From JAWKSY01 sp041402125 (GTDB lineage: Bacteria > Planctomycetota > GCA-002687715 > DRQF01), in the NCBI GenBank assembly GCA_041402125.1, contig JAWKSY010000002.1:186001-250000 (forward strand): a stretch of 64,000 nt of DNA, read 5' to 3'. Position 1 is the stretch's first letter. Every line of letters starts with the position of its first letter. Of this stretch, positions 42,991 through 54,157 are shown piece by piece. The translations under genes and the position numbers were made by a program. The notes under the pieces are model-generated. The model made no database searches, was not told the DNA's origin, and worked only from the letters and a program-made list of their open reading frames with translations.

Positions 42991-44091
42991 ATGAAGCCCA
43001 ACCTGCGTGGACTGAGACCCGAGGAGATCGAGGCGATCCTGCGGCGCGAGCGCCCGGGGGCGGCGCCCGGCATCCTCCCGGCCCAGCTCTTCGGCGGGCT
43101 TCTCCGCGAGCGCCATCCCGAGGTCGCCGCCATCCCCGAGATCGGCGGCCGGCGTCGCGACCTCGTGGCCGAGCTCTTCTCCGATCGGGGCCTCGAGCTC
43201 GTCGAGCGGCGACCCGCGCCCGACCGCAGCGTGCGTCACGTCTTCCGGCTCCACGACGGGCACCTCGTCGAGTCCGTCCTCCTCTGGCACCACGACCTCT
43301 GGACGGTGTGCGTCTCGAGTCAGGCGGGTTGCCCGCTGGCCTGCTCCTTCTGCGCGACGGGGATGCTTGGGCTCCGGCGAGATCTGGAGCCCTGGGAGAT
43401 CGTCGACCAGGTCGTGCAGGTCGGCCGCCTCGCCGACGTCCGCATCAACGACGTCGTCTTCATGGGAATGGGCGAGCCGCTCCTGAACGAGGCCTCCGTC
43501 TTCGCGGCGGCCGAGATCCTCAATCACCCGCTCGGGCCGCAGATCGGGCGTAAGCGGATCACGATCTCGACCTCCGGCATCGTTCCCGCCATCCATCGTT
43601 TCATCGACGAGGGGCGGCGCTGGCGGCTCGTCTTCAGCCTCTCGAGCGCGGTTCCGGAGAAGCGGGCCCGGCTCATGCCGGTCCAGAAGCGCTGGGACTT
43701 CGCTTCCTTCCTCGACGCGGTGCGCCGCTACGAGGCCCACCGGCGACACAAGCACGTGACGCTGGAGTACATCGCGATCCGCAACCTCACGATGGGCGAC
43801 GACGACATCGACGCGATCCGCGAGCACCTCACGGACTTCAACTGCATCCTGAACGTCATCCCGCTCAACCCCGTCGGCAACGACGAGCTCGAGGCGCCGA
43901 CGATGGCCGAGGTCCGAGCCTGGACCGCCCGTCTCCGGCCGCTCGGGATCCCGGTGAAGATCCGTTATTCGGGGGGGCAGGACGAGCGCGCGGGCTGCGG
44001 GCAGCTCGGTCGGGCCCTCATGGAGGAGGGCCGGCTCGCGCCGCGCCTCCGCGTCGTCGGCGCTCCACCCTCGGGTCCCGCCGGCCGATAG
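42991..44091 (+). CDS. rlmN: 23S rRNA (adenine-C2)-methyltransferase RlmN family
   Basis: 366 residues; the ATG at 42991 follows AAGGA and a longer in-frame start lacks family similarity. This radical SAM dual-specificity methyltransferase modifies 23S rRNA A2503, and in some species tRNA A37. The iron-sulfur motif is CPLACSFC. The two catalytic cysteines are those of the [4Fe-4S]-adjacent motif block (VCVSSQAGC) and GCGQL near the C-terminus (AGCGQLGRAL). VFMGMGEPLLN, ITISTSGIVPAI and SLSSAVPEKRARLMP are standard. Every key block of RlmN is present. Cfr is unlikely, as nothing in the context suggests resistance. Confidence 0.93.
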   Translation: MKPNLRGLRPEEIEAILRRERPGAAPGILPAQLFGGLLRERHPEVAAIPEIGGRRRDLVAELFSDRGLELVERRPAPDRSVRHVFRLHDGHLVESVLLWHHDLWTVCVSSQAGCPLACSFCATGMLGLRRDLEPWEIVDQVVQVGRLADVRINDVVFMGMGEPLLNEASVFAAAEILNHPLGPQIGRKRITISTSGIVPAIHRFIDEGRRWRLVFSLSSAVPEKRARLMPVQKRWDFASFLDAVRRYEAHRRHKHVTLEYIAIRNLTMGDDDIDAIREHLTDFNCILNVIPLNPVGNDELEAPTMAEVRAWTARLRPLGIPVKIRYSGGQDERAGCGQLGRALMEEGRLAPRLRVVGAPPSGPAGR

Positions 44092-44121
44092 GAGAAGGGG
44101 CCGGCTCCGGGGAGGACGAGC

Positions 44122-44854
44122 GTGACCGCAGGGGAAACCGAGCGCAGGGACGGCGGCGAGAAGGGGCCCGGGTGGGGAACCCTCGGTCCGCTCGCCCTCG
44201 TCCTCGTCGGACTTCCGGCGGTGGGGGCCGTCCTCCTCGTCGCGTCCAGCGAGCGCTGGCTCGATCCGCTGCTGGCCCTCGATCCCGTCCGCGCGGCCCC
44301 GCTCTTCCTCGCCATCTCGGTCCTCGCGCTCGGCTACTCCGCTGGCGCCCACGCACGCGCGGCGTCGCTCGTCGCCGGCATGGCCTTCGGCGCCGTCGCG
44401 GGCTCCGGGAGTCGCGCTCGCGGCCATCGCCGGGGCGGCCTGGGTCGGATTCGCGACGCTGCGGCCGCTCTACGCGGCCAGGGAAGAGCTGCTCGCCGAT
44501 CGACCTCGAGGCCGGACCGTGCACGCGGCTCTCGTCGGCGAGAGCGGGCGCCGGGCCGCCACGCTCGTCGCGCTCCTGCGCCTGTCGCCGGTCATGCCCT
44601 TCGCGGGGACGAACCTCGTGATGGCGGCGGCCGGGCTGCGCACGCGGGACTTCCTGTTCGGCTCGATCATCGGTCTCGCCCCGCGCGTCGTCGCGGTCGC
44701 GATCGCCGGCGCCGGACTGTCGGAACTCGATCTCTCGCGAGCGGGCGACGTCCGCCTCGCGATTCTCGGGGTCGTCGCCCTCGTCCTGGCCTTCGTGCTC
44801 TCCGCCCGATTCGCCCGCCGCGCGCTCCGCGAGGCCGCGCCGGCCGCCTCCTGA
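44122..44854 (+). pseudogene. TVP38/TMEM64 (VTT/DedA-like) membrane protein, broken by one frameshift
   Basis: The first part runs from 44122 with membrane helices LALVLVGLPAVGAVLLVAS and HARAASLVAGMAFGAVAG. Sense then continues in another frame from about 44410: GVALAAIAGAAWVGFATLRPLY, ALVGESGRRAATLVALLRLSPVMPFAGTNLVMAAAGLRTRDFLFGSIIGLAPR, ending at 44854. LLRLSPVMPF with GTNL is the VTT signature. Removing one G from GGG at 44407-44409 restores a single product of about 243 residues. The single homopolymer indel suggests a base-calling error. Family members are proposed lipid scramblases or polyprenyl-phosphate transporters. Confidence 0.78.
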
Positions 44855-44972
44855 CCGGGTCGGCCGCGATTGCGGGCCGCTCGGCCCGGCGAGGCGATAG
44901 GATGCTCGCGAGGCCCCGCCCCGGGCCGGACCTCACTCGCCGCCCGCCGCCGCTCCCGCGAGGACTGTCGTC

Positions 44973-46346
44973 GTGAATCCCTTCGCTTCCTGGGTCGATC
45001 TCCTCGGCGAGGCGCTGCAGCCGCGCCGGGCCGAGGAGCGCGCGACCCCGCCCCGCCGGCGCGAGTCGCGCCGCGCGGCCGATCTCGCCCGCGTCCTCGA
45101 GCGGGCCGCCGGCGCCTCGGTGGACGATCTCCTCGGCGCCGCGATCGAGTTCGTGCGCGTCGAGGACGTTCCCGTCGCCCACCCCCGGCACTTCGGTCCC
45201 TTCCTGCCCGAGCCCTCACCGGCGGCGGTCCTGGCGCGCGGCGTCTCCGCCGCGCTCGGCAGCCAGCTCGCGGTGCGGGCCTTCGCGCCGGCGGCGAGCG
45301 CGCTCGAGGAGGCGGCGGCCGGCGACCTGCTCGCGCGTCTCGGGCGACCCGAGGGGGTCGGCTTCTTCACCGGCGGCGCCTCCGAGTCCCTGCACACCGC
45401 GCTCCTGGTCGCCCTCACGCGGGGTCTCGATGACTTCGCGGAGCGGGGTCTCGACGGCCGGCGGCCGGTGGTCTACCGGAGCGCGGCCGCCCATCTCGCG
45501 ACCGACAAGGCGGCCCGCGCCTGCGGTCTCGGCCGGACCGGTCGCCACGTGGTGCCGACGACGGGAGACGAACGCCTGGATCCGGAGGCCCTGCGCGCGG
45601 CGCTGGCCGCGGATCGGGAGTCCGGACGCGTGCCCGTGGCGGTCGTCGCCACCTTCGGAACGACCGTCTCCGGCGCGATCGATCCCCTGGACGAGATCGG
45701 AGCGATCTGCGCCGAGGAGGGGCTCTTCCTCGTGCTCGACGCCGCCTGGGGAGGCGCGGTGGCCTTCTCGGCCGTCGCGCGCGACCTCCTCGCCGGTTCC
45801 GAGCACGCGGATGCGATCGCGATCGATCTCCACAAGTGGCCGGGCGCGCCGCCCGGCCTCGGCTTCCTGGCGCTCGGGAAGGACGACGGCCTGGAGGAGA
45901 TCTTCGGCGGCGACCTCGCGGGCTACCTCCCCGGGCGAGGAGCGGGGAGACACGATCCCCGATCGCGAGGCTTGCCCTGGTCGCGACCGCTCCGCGGCCT
46001 CGAGTACCTCGCGCTCGCCGCGGAGGCGCGCGCCTCCGGTGAGGACCTGGGGGCGCGCGTCGATCGCATGATCGCCCTCGGACGGGCGCTGCGCACCCGA
46101 CTCGGCGAGGCGGGGTGGAGGCTTCGCGGAAGGTCGCCGCTCCCCGTCGTCTGCTTCGACGATCCCGCCGCCACCCGCACTCCCCGGGAGTTCGCGCGCG
46201 AGGTCTGGCGCGACGGCGCGGTCTGGATCGGCGACGCGCGCTACGAGGACGAGGAGGTCCTCCGGGCGGCGATCGTCAACCGCCGCACCGGTCCGGAGGA
46301 CCTCGACGCGCTCGTCGCCACCCTCGACCGCCTGCGATCGCGATGA
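44973..46346 (+). CDS. PLP-dependent group II decarboxylase-like enzyme
   Basis: 457 residues; GTG start with GAGGA upstream. It follows the aromatic-L-amino-acid/glutamate decarboxylase fold. GFFTGGASESLHTALLVA is the cofactor phosphate region, and VVYRSAAAHLATDKAARACGLG contains the ring-stacking His. VAVVATFGTTVSGAIDPLDEI and LVLDAAWGGA contain the Asp that binds the pyridine nitrogen. IAIDLHKWPGAPPGLGFL contains the Schiff-base Lys in the HKW motif. All key residues are present, so it should be active. The substrate cannot be told from the sequence: an aromatic amino acid, glutamate, diaminobutyrate or cysteine sulfinate are all possible. It is convergent with the large gene at 46375 and about 120 bp after the VTT gene. 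Confidence 0.88.
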   Translation: MNPFASWVDLLGEALQPRRAEERATPPRRRESRRAADLARVLERAAGASVDDLLGAAIEFVRVEDVPVAHPRHFGPFLPEPSPAAVLARGVSAALGSQLAVRAFAPAASALEEAAAGDLLARLGRPEGVGFFTGGASESLHTALLVALTRGLDDFAERGLDGRRPVVYRSAAAHLATDKAARACGLGRTGRHVVPTTGDERLDPEALRAALAADRESGRVPVAVVATFGTTVSGAIDPLDEIGAICAEEGLFLVLDAAWGGAVAFSAVARDLLAGSEHADAIAIDLHKWPGAPPGLGFLALGKDDGLEEIFGGDLAGYLPGRGAGRHDPRSRGLPWSRPLRGLEYLALAAEARASGEDLGARVDRMIALGRALRTRLGEAGWRLRGRSPLPVVCFDDPAATRTPREFAREVWRDGAVWIGDARYEDEEVLRAAIVNRRTGPEDLDALVATLDRLRSR

Positions 46347-46374
46347 TCGCGGGCGGTCGAGGGCCGGCGAGCCT

Positions 46375-49300
46375 CAGCGGGCCGGAGGGGGCGAGCTCGC
46401 GGATGACGGCGCCGTTCTTCTCGCTCAGCGAGGAGGGCGTGGCGCTCGACGCGATCCGCGCCCGGTCCCGACAACGAGACGTAGTCGAAGCGCCCGCGGA
46501 GATCGGTGTAGCCGTCCTTGTGGAAGCCTCGCCTCCAGGCGTTCGCGCGAACCTTCACGTAGACGCGCGACAGGCCTTCCTCCGATCCGGCGCGAGTGAC
46601 GCGGATCTGCCCGAAGTTCTCATCGTCTGCACCGACAGAGAGTTCGCGTAGTAGGTCTGGCGCCGCACGACGCCGCCGCCGCACCTCGACGAGGAGGTTG
46701 GAGTTGCAGGAAGCGCTCGGGCAGATCGAAGCTCGCCTGGTCGCGTCCCGGCAGGAGGGCGATCGTCGCCTCGGCGTTGGGACGAACGTAGGCGAAGGCG
46801 CCCGAGCCCTGCTGCACGAAGGGCTCGACGAGAAGAGGAACTCGACGTCCATCTCGTAGTAGGCGATCTCACAGGCGTCGAGGTTCGCGTAGTCGATGGT
46901 GACCCGGCGGGACTCCACCGCGAGCGTCAGCGAGGGCTGGCGGGCGGCGGCGTCCGTCTGCGACTGCGTCCGGTCCTCCTCGTCGCTGCGGGCGACGGGC
47001 TGCCCGTCCGCCTCGTCGAGCTGGTTGAGGACATCGCGGAAGAGCGCGCGCCACCGGTCGACGGGATGATCCCGGTACTCCTCGGCGATCGACCGCGCGA
47101 GCGCGTGGTCCTCGCTGTAGAAGTCGAGATAGGCCCGGAGGTAGTCGTACTGGATCCTGCAATCGAGGTTCGCGGCGTCGATCCGGGCGAAGTGCTCGAG
47201 GGACTCCTCGATCCGGTCCTGCAGGAGCAGGTAGACGACCGGCGAGCCGGTCCGCGTCGTCGAGGCGCGGGTGGTAGCAGAGGATCCTCATGAGGCCGAG
47301 GTACTGCGCCGCGACGTCCTGATCGAGGATCTCGCGCTGGCGACCGAAGCGGTGCGCCCGGCCGTTGAACAGCGGGTGGAACTCGATCCGCTCGTAGAGG
47401 TTCCTCTCGACGGGATCGATCCGCGCGATGGGCGTCCGCAACCAGGGACCGCAGGCGATCCGGAAGGGCTCGACGCCGGCGAGGTACTCGCGCGTCGCGT
47501 CTGATCGCGGTGATGGATCCCGAAGGACCAGACGGTGTCGTCGTAAGCGCAGGCGGCGGCGGAGCGTCCCGATGACGGTCTCGAAGACGGCGCGATCGCC
47601 CGGGTCGCCGAAAGGAGCGATCCGGCTCCAGATCGAGTCGCTGGAGGTTCGAGCGGTCGAGTGAGGCCACCACCTCCTCCGTCGTGCCGTTCTGGGACAC
47701 GTGGGCCAGGAGTCGCGATCGACCTCACTGAGCTCGGCGACAGCGGACATCGGCGCGGATGCGGCGACGGCGATCGACCGTCCCTCCTCCGAGACGTGCA
47801 CCGGGAAGTGCGCGAAGCCGCCGACGCGCGGAAGTAAGAAGTACTCGGTCGTCTGCGTCCCGTAGGCGTCGATGCGGAGCGTCGTGCCGCGTGTCTCGAC
47901 CCCGGAGCGGATCGGGATCGCGCCGGCGGGGATCTGGAGCAGGAGCTCCAGCGTCCGCGGGCTCGAGGTCGGGTTCGTGACGACGACGCGGCACCCGTAG
48001 GGCGTGCCGATCAGGAACTCTCCCGACACGAGCTTGTCCCGGCGCTCGTTCCCGACCCAGATCGACTCGTCGCCGACGCGGAAGTAGGACTGGCTGACCA
48101 GGATCGGGGACGCGCTCGTCTCGAGCTCGGTCTCGCGCAGCTCGCGACGGACGAGCAGGAGCGGGCTCGCGGCCTCGATCTTCACCGCGCGGTCCTCGCG
48201 GGTGACCGCGTGCTCCGCCGCCGTGAAGGGGAGATCGAGGACGGAGAGCGCGAACATCATCTCGGTGAAGTTGCCGCTCGCCTCGGCGAAGCGGTTCGAG
48301 TGGAACGGAGCGTCGGCCGGCGCGGCCGCGAAGTCCCGCCAGAAGCCGTTGATCGTGACGAGATCCGGTCCCTGGGAGGTGATCGGCAGGTGATGGTAGT
48401 TGTTCTCGGCGTAGCGCTGGGTCGTCTCGGGGGCTCGATAGAGCGACTGCGCCTTCGCCCGCTCCTTGAGACTCTCGAGGGACTTGCGCGCATCCTCGAG
48501 GCGATCCTCGTCCTCGAACTCCTCGACGAGTTCCTCCGCTTCGGCATCCATCGCGGGTTCGTCGTTCGCGCTGCGTTCGGGGCCCTCGCCCTGACGGTTC
48601 GCCTTCTCGCCCGGCGCCGGCGCGGCGTTGGGCGCGAGCCCGAGCTCGAGCCCGGCCCGGCGACGGTCGAAGGCGCCGCCCGCGCCGCCGCCCCCGCCGA
48701 GGGGCTTCGCGTCCTTGTCCGCGCCGAGGTCGTGAGAGAAGAGCGCGCTGCCGAAGAGGAACTCGTCGCGATGCAGATCGATCGGTCGGAGCTCCCAGAG
48801 CTCGCGCAGGTGACGGGCGACGTCACCGGCGGAGGCGCCCAGGCGTCGCGCGAGCAGGATGCGCTCGACCACGTTCAGCCGCGAGAAGGCCCGGGGCTCG
48901 ACGTAGCGCTCGAGGTCCTCCTCCAGCAGCCAGCGGTCGAGGAAGGTGCGATCGGCCTTGTTGGCGAGGTAGGGCGCCACGACGCGATCGAAGAAGTCGC
49001 GGTCCTTGCGGTAGAGGAAGAAGTGCAGCTCGTGGCAGGCGTTCTGAGAGTAGAGGGCGCGCTTCCGCGCCTCGTCCATCGTCGGCCACTCGAGCAGGAA
49101 GTCGAAGTCGGCGAGCGAGGCGTCGGGGTTGAGGGAGCGGTAGAGACGGAAGACGTCGGCGAGCGAGTCGAAGGTCTCGACCTCGGCTCCGTCGGTCGTC
49201 GCGATCGTGGCCGACTGGCCGGTCGCGAGGAAGTCGATGCCCCGGCTCTCGGCGAAGTGCCGTCCGGCGTCGAGCGCCGCGAGGAGACGACGCGGGGCGG

Positions 49301-52300
49301 GTTCGAGCGGGGAGCCCTCGCGCGCCAGGGTCCGGTAGACGGTCTGGCGTCCCTTCGCCGCGACGACGTGGAGCAGCGAGCCCGCGCCGAGGTCGGCGAG
49401 CGGGATCCGGATCGTGCCGTCGGGACCGGGCTCGAGGTTCGCGAGGAGGCGTCCCGACCCCGGGAGGAAGTCGAGATCGGCGAAGCCGCCGGGCGCCACC
49501 GCCACGGACTGGTTCCGGGCGCCGCGTCCGGCGCGCGAACGGCGCGTGCCGCCCCTCCGGCCGCCGAACTTCCCGCCGGCGCCCCCGCCGAGCCCGATCG
49601 CGGAGTTGGTCGTCTCGAGGGCCCAGGGGTTCAACAGCACGCCCGGGCGCCGCAGCATGTTGCCCGGGAACTTGGCGGCGTAGCGGCGATCGAGGATGTA
49701 GCGGTGCTCCTCGCCGATCACCCGTCCCGAAGCGTGCAGGGACTCCACGGCTTCCGAGGATTCCTGACCGGGATCGGGAGCCGGGCTGACCGCGAAGTCG
49801 ACGGCCGGGTCGAAGGCCGCCGCGAAGCGGGAATCGAAGACGTGGACCCGCGCGAGGGCGCCCGCGTTGGCGAGCTCCACCACGAGGTCGCCGCCGTCGA
49901 TCCGGAGGGCGGTGATGCCGAGCTCGTCGCGGCCGCGAAGCTCGAACATGTGCGTGTCGTCGACGATCCAGCCCTCGCGCGTCTCCCCGGCCACGACGCG
50001 GACCGAGATCGAGGAGCCCTCGCGGTCGAGATCGAGCTGGTAGTCGCCCGCCGGGAGGTCTCGCAGCTCGAGGATCCCGTCCTTCAGGGCCAACCGGTCG
50101 TAACGGTCCGCGAAGTTCGCGGAACCGCGCCGCTCGATGAGCGAGACCTCGCCCCGGGCGAGCCGTCCGGTGAAGGGAAGCCGGACGGTCTCGCCGGCGA
50201 CGGCGTTCAGCGTGACGGCCCGGCTCCGACCCGGGGCGTCGGTGGACCAGGCGCCGTAGCCGTCCGGCAGGCCCGAGGCGCCGACGGCGGTGATGCCGGC
50301 GAGTGCGCCGAGGCGGATCCGACCGTCGGCGGCCGTCTTGAGCGGGACGGTCACGGGGTCGCGGTAGTCGCGGTGGACGAGGGTGAAGGTCACCGGGAGG
50401 TCCGCGACGGGCTCGCCGTCCTTGCCCAGGACGTCGAGAAACCATCCCTGTGCGTCGCGGCCGAGGAGCGGCGCCCGGGTGAGGTCGGTCCCCTCGATGT
50501 CGTTGATGCGGAACTTGTGGACATCCGCCGTGAGGTCGAGCTTCCGGCCCGTGGTGAGGCTCTTCACCCGCGCCCGCAGCGAGACCGTGAGGGCGGCGAG
50601 GTCGCGCGGAACGCGGATCTCCTGCACGAGGTCGCGTCCCGGCGCGAGGACCAGGTCGCGGCGCTCGAGCGTGGACGGGACGCCGTTCCGCTGCCAGGTG
50701 GCGATCGAGAGGACGAGGTCCTCGAGGGCGCCGAGGGCGAGGGGCTCGCCGTTCAGCGTCAGGAGGGGGCGGAGCACGAGACGCGCCACGCCCTCGCCGC
50801 GCAGATCCTCCCGGTCGAGCAGGACGCCCGACTCGAGCGCGTAGTCCTCGCCGAGGTGCCGGAAGCGTGCGAGAGTGGCGCGGCGACCCTGCCGGAGAAC
50901 GATTGACTTCTCTCCGGGCGAGGTCGAGTAGGGAACGGCGATGTCGCCGTTCTCGTCGGCGAAGAACTCGCGCCCGCGGAGCCGGACGGAGCCGTCCTTC
51001 AGGTGGCGTCCGGCCTCGTCGTAGACCCGGAAGACGTGGCCGGCCGGGCCGGTCGTGACCCGGTGACGCAGGCGTCCCTTGCAGACGACGGCGCGGCTCG
51101 AGATGCCGTTGCCGATGAACTCGACCACGAAGACCCCGGCGCGATCCAGCCCCGGAAACTCGAAGCGACGACGCACGAGGCGGAAGGGGCTCTCGTCGTA
51201 ACTCAGCGAGCGCTCCTCGCTCGGCACGAGTCCCTCGATCTCGATCCCGGCGTCGACCTCCTGTCCGAGGTCGGCGTAGTAGTTGACCGTGTTGATCTCG
51301 TAGACCTTGACCAGCAGCGTCCGGACGTTCTTCACGTCGAGGTCGAGAGTCACCGCGTCCTCGGGACCGTAGTAGCGCCGGTTGGTGGCCGCGAAGTCGA
51401 GCGAGACGCGCTCGCGGAGGGCCTCGAAGGCGGCGGGGTCGTCCATCATCGCCGACCAGCGTTCGACGTCATCGCGCCCGGCGAGGATCTTGGTCTCGGC
51501 CTGGAGCCGCTTCAGGTAGGTGGCGTCGACGAACTCGGAGAAGGGACGGACGTCGTCCTGATCGACCAGGAAGTGGGCGAGCGCGGCGCGGACGAGCGGC
51601 TCGTCGTCTCCGACCCCGGCGAGCAGCGGGCTGAACCGGGCGTTGGGATCCACCATCTCGCCGTCGCGCGGGCGCCGCGGCAGGAACTCGGGGCGCACGT
51701 AGCGCGTCTGGCGCGGCAGTCGCAGGTAGGCGACGAGGCGGTCGCGGTCGTGGAGACCCAGTCGACGATCGAGCGAGAGGCGGTGGTGGAGCACCTGGGC
51801 CTTGAAGGAGTTGAACGCCGGCGTCAGCCGGTCGGCCAGGTCGCCGAGCCGGTCGAGGTAGCGGGTGAGCGCCGCGTCGTCGCGCGTGACGTCCTCGCTC
51901 TCGCGGGGGGCGAGACGCTGGATCATCTGTCCGACGAAGTTCGCATCGCCGAGCAGGGCGGGCCGCAGCGCCGCGCATTCCTCGAGCTGGTCGAGCGTCA
52001 GGCGCGCGTGGATCCCGAGGCTGCCGAATCCGGTCGAGCGCTTCCACTCGAGCTGACGGACGACGAGGGCGGGGAGGTTCGGGAGGTCCGGGCGATCGAG
52101 CCGGGCGAGGAGGTTCGTCAGGAGCACCTCGTCGAGCCGGGCGTCGGCCATCGCGCGCAGGCCCGCGCCCCGGAAGCCGTCGAGCGAGTTCGGATGCAGG
52201 GCGAGCGCCCGCTCGCGGAAGCGCGTGGTCGAGACGAGCGCGGGGTCGAGAGCGGTGGCGAGATCGGCCTTCGCCCCCTCGATGCGGCGCTGCTGGTCGA

Positions 52301-52670
52301 AGCCGAGTCCGAGCCGCTCGCGGAGGAAGGCGTAGGTGGCGTCGGGATCGCGGGCGAATCCGAGCAGCGCCTGCCGGTTCTCGATCTCGACGACGCGGCT
52401 CGTTCGACCGTGCTTCTCCGTCCAGGCCTCGAGGAGCGCCGGGACCTCGTCGAGAGCGTCGGCGTGCTGGCGCTCGAGGCAGCGGTAGAAGTAGTAGTCG
52501 TCGGTCCCCGGGATGAGCTCGTCGAGGACGGCGGCGCGGTCCGCGGCCAGCGCGAAGCGCTCCTCGAAGCCGATCGGGACGCCCTGGGCCGCGGCCTTCG
52601 ACCAGGGAACGCCCGTCAGGAAGAGGGCGAAGAGGACGAGAACGAGGGGACGCAGGGTCGCATCGCGCAT
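46375..52670 (-). CDS. Very large secreted macroglobulin-like protein, C-terminal fifth frame-disrupted
   Basis: Starts at 52670 with a signal peptide (LVLVLFALFLTGVPWSKAAAQ) and stays open for about 1650 codons. An N-terminal helical region is followed from about residue 430 by beta-sandwich segments resembling the MG2-type domains of alpha-2-macroglobulins (VTLDLDVKNVRTLLVKVYEINT, FVVEFIGNGISSRAVV). Later come two Gly-rich linkers (GLGGGAGGKFGGRRGG and GGGGGAGGAFDRRR), an acidic patch (EEFEDEDRLED) and more beta domains. After about 47.70 kb sense jumps between frames about ten times: SQNGTTEEVVASLD, YDDTVWSFGIHH, REYLAGVEPFRI, DCRIQYDYLRAYLDF, RVTIDYANLDACEIAYYEMDVEF, YVKVRANAW, FHKDGYTDLRGRFDYVSL, LSEKNGAVIREL. 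The stop at 46375 is inferred by removing one C, giving a final APPAR. Intended length is about 2100 residues. Function is unknown; a surface-anchored defence or structural protein is possible. Confidence 0.7.
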
Positions 52671-52783
52671 GGCGAACTCCCGGGAGGTGGACGACGGACG
52701 GCCGAAGATAGCAGCTCCGGTCCGACGCCGCTCCGGGCGGGGAGTTCAGGAAAAGGCGACGATTTCCCGGTCCGGCGACTCCT

Positions 52784-53974
52784 TCAGGCGCGGATCACGA
52801 TGTGTGATCCCTTCGCCCAGGGGAGCGGGAGGGTCTGGACGCCGGCGAGGGCGAGATCACGGCTGCCGACGTAGCTGAGCCTCGTCCCGCCGTCGTGGGC
52901 GACCACGAAATGGGCGCCGTTGGCGGTCAGGGCGATGCCCCGCGGGTTCTCGACGTCCAGCGTGCCCTTCAGATGGCCCTCGGCGAGGTCCCAGAAGGTG
53001 ACGATGTCGCCGTCCGGATTGGTGACGCCGACGGTGCCCGTGGCGGCATCGATCGCGACGCTCAGGGACTCGCCGACCATCCGCGGCGCGATCGTCCGCG
53101 GGTTGACGACCGTGCGGAGCTCGCCGCCCTTCGGCCGGAAGGAGATGCCGCTCGACGCGGTGTGGACGTCCTCGAAGGTCCCCGGTCGGGGCGCCGACAC
53201 GACGGCGAGGTCGCCGTCGGAGGTCATGGCGAGGTGGCCGGCGTTGATCTCCGGATCGGTGAAGCGGAGGTCCTCGAGCAGCGTCCCCTTCTCGACGTCG
53301 ACGAAGGTGACGCTCGGGGGACGCGTCCCGTCCGGGGCGTCGCCGCCGTTGGTGATGGCGAGGACCCGGCCGCCCTGGACGAGGAGGAGATCGTGGGGCT
53401 CGCTGCCGTGGGATTCGAACTCACCCATCGGTTCGAGGGTCTTCGCGTCGCGCATCGCGACGAGACCTCGGTAGCCGTTCTCGACGTCGGTCTCGGTGCA
53501 GAAGAGGATCCGGCCGTCGGTCGAGAAGACGCCGTGCCCGTAGAACTGCCGGTCCGCGCTCGTCGTGAGCGGTCGGACGACGCGACCCTCGGCGAGATCG
53601 ACCACGCAGGCTCCCTTGCCGCGCTTCTCGAAGATGGCGATCCGGTTCGGGTCGAGCGGATCGATCGCGATCCCGTGCGGGTAGAAGCCGAGCTCGATGG
53701 GGCGGGGGGAGTTCTTCGGTCGGTCGAGATCGAGCGAGGCGAAGGAGAAGATGTCCCGTCCCTCGGCCGTCTTCGACCAGCCGCAGGCGAGGAGCTCGCC
53801 TCGCGCGCGCGTCGCGGAGGCTCCGGTGGCGCCCGAGCCGGTCGCGGGACCGGCCGGCGCGTCCTCGCCGCAGCCCGTGAGGAGCGCGGCCCAGGAGGCG
53901 CCGGCGGCGAGACCGAGGGCGCGCAGCGCGTCGCGGCGCGTGAGGGTCGGGTGGAGACGATCGAGATCGGACAT
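52784..53974 (-). CDS. Tat-exported DUF1513-family beta-propeller lipoprotein
   Basis: 396 residues. The start at 53974 gives a twin-arginine signal (LTRRDALRALGLAAG) with a lipobox (LTGC). The mature protein follows the DUF1513 propeller: ELLACGWSKTAEGRDIFSFASLDL, GFYPHGIAIDPLDPNRIAIFEKRGKGACVVDL, FYGHGVFSTDGRILFCTETDVENGYRGLVAMRDAKTL, HDLLLVQGGRVLAITNGG, and INAGHLAMTSDGDLAVVSAPR. DUF1513 proteins are often found with iron-uptake or imelysin/peroxidase genes, but none is visible here. The 113-bp gap to the large gene downstream on the same strand holds nothing notable. Biochemical role unknown. Confidence 0.88.
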   Translation of the reverse strand: MSDLDRLHPTLTRRDALRALGLAAGASWAALLTGCGEDAPAGPATGSGATGASATRARGELLACGWSKTAEGRDIFSFASLDLDRPKNSPRPIELGFYPHGIAIDPLDPNRIAIFEKRGKGACVVDLAEGRVVRPLTTSADRQFYGHGVFSTDGRILFCTETDVENGYRGLVAMRDAKTLEPMGEFESHGSEPHDLLLVQGGRVLAITNGGDAPDGTRPPSVTFVDVEKGTLLEDLRFTDPEINAGHLAMTSDGDLAVVSAPRPGTFEDVHTASSGISFRPKGGELRTVVNPRTIAPRMVGESLSVAIDAATGTVGVTNPDGDIVTFWDLAEGHLKGTLDVENPRGIALTANGAHFVVAHDGGTRLSYVGSRDLALAGVQTLPLPWAKGSHIVIRA

Positions 53975-54157
53975 GGCGGGGCTCCGGCTTCGAGGCTCCC
54001 GGAACGATAGCGCATCCTCCGGCGGATTCGACCTTCGCTCTTCGCGACCGGGGCGGCGGCGGGAAAAGATGCGTCCGCTCGGGAGTGCGGGATACCCGGA
54101 CCGCGTCGCGTCGCACAGAATGACGCGTCCCGCCCCTGGATCCACGGAGCTCCCTCG

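Noticed and set aside
42991..44091. Cfr-type antibiotic resistance methyltransferase
   Set aside because: Motifs and length fit housekeeping RlmN, and there is no mobile or resistance context.
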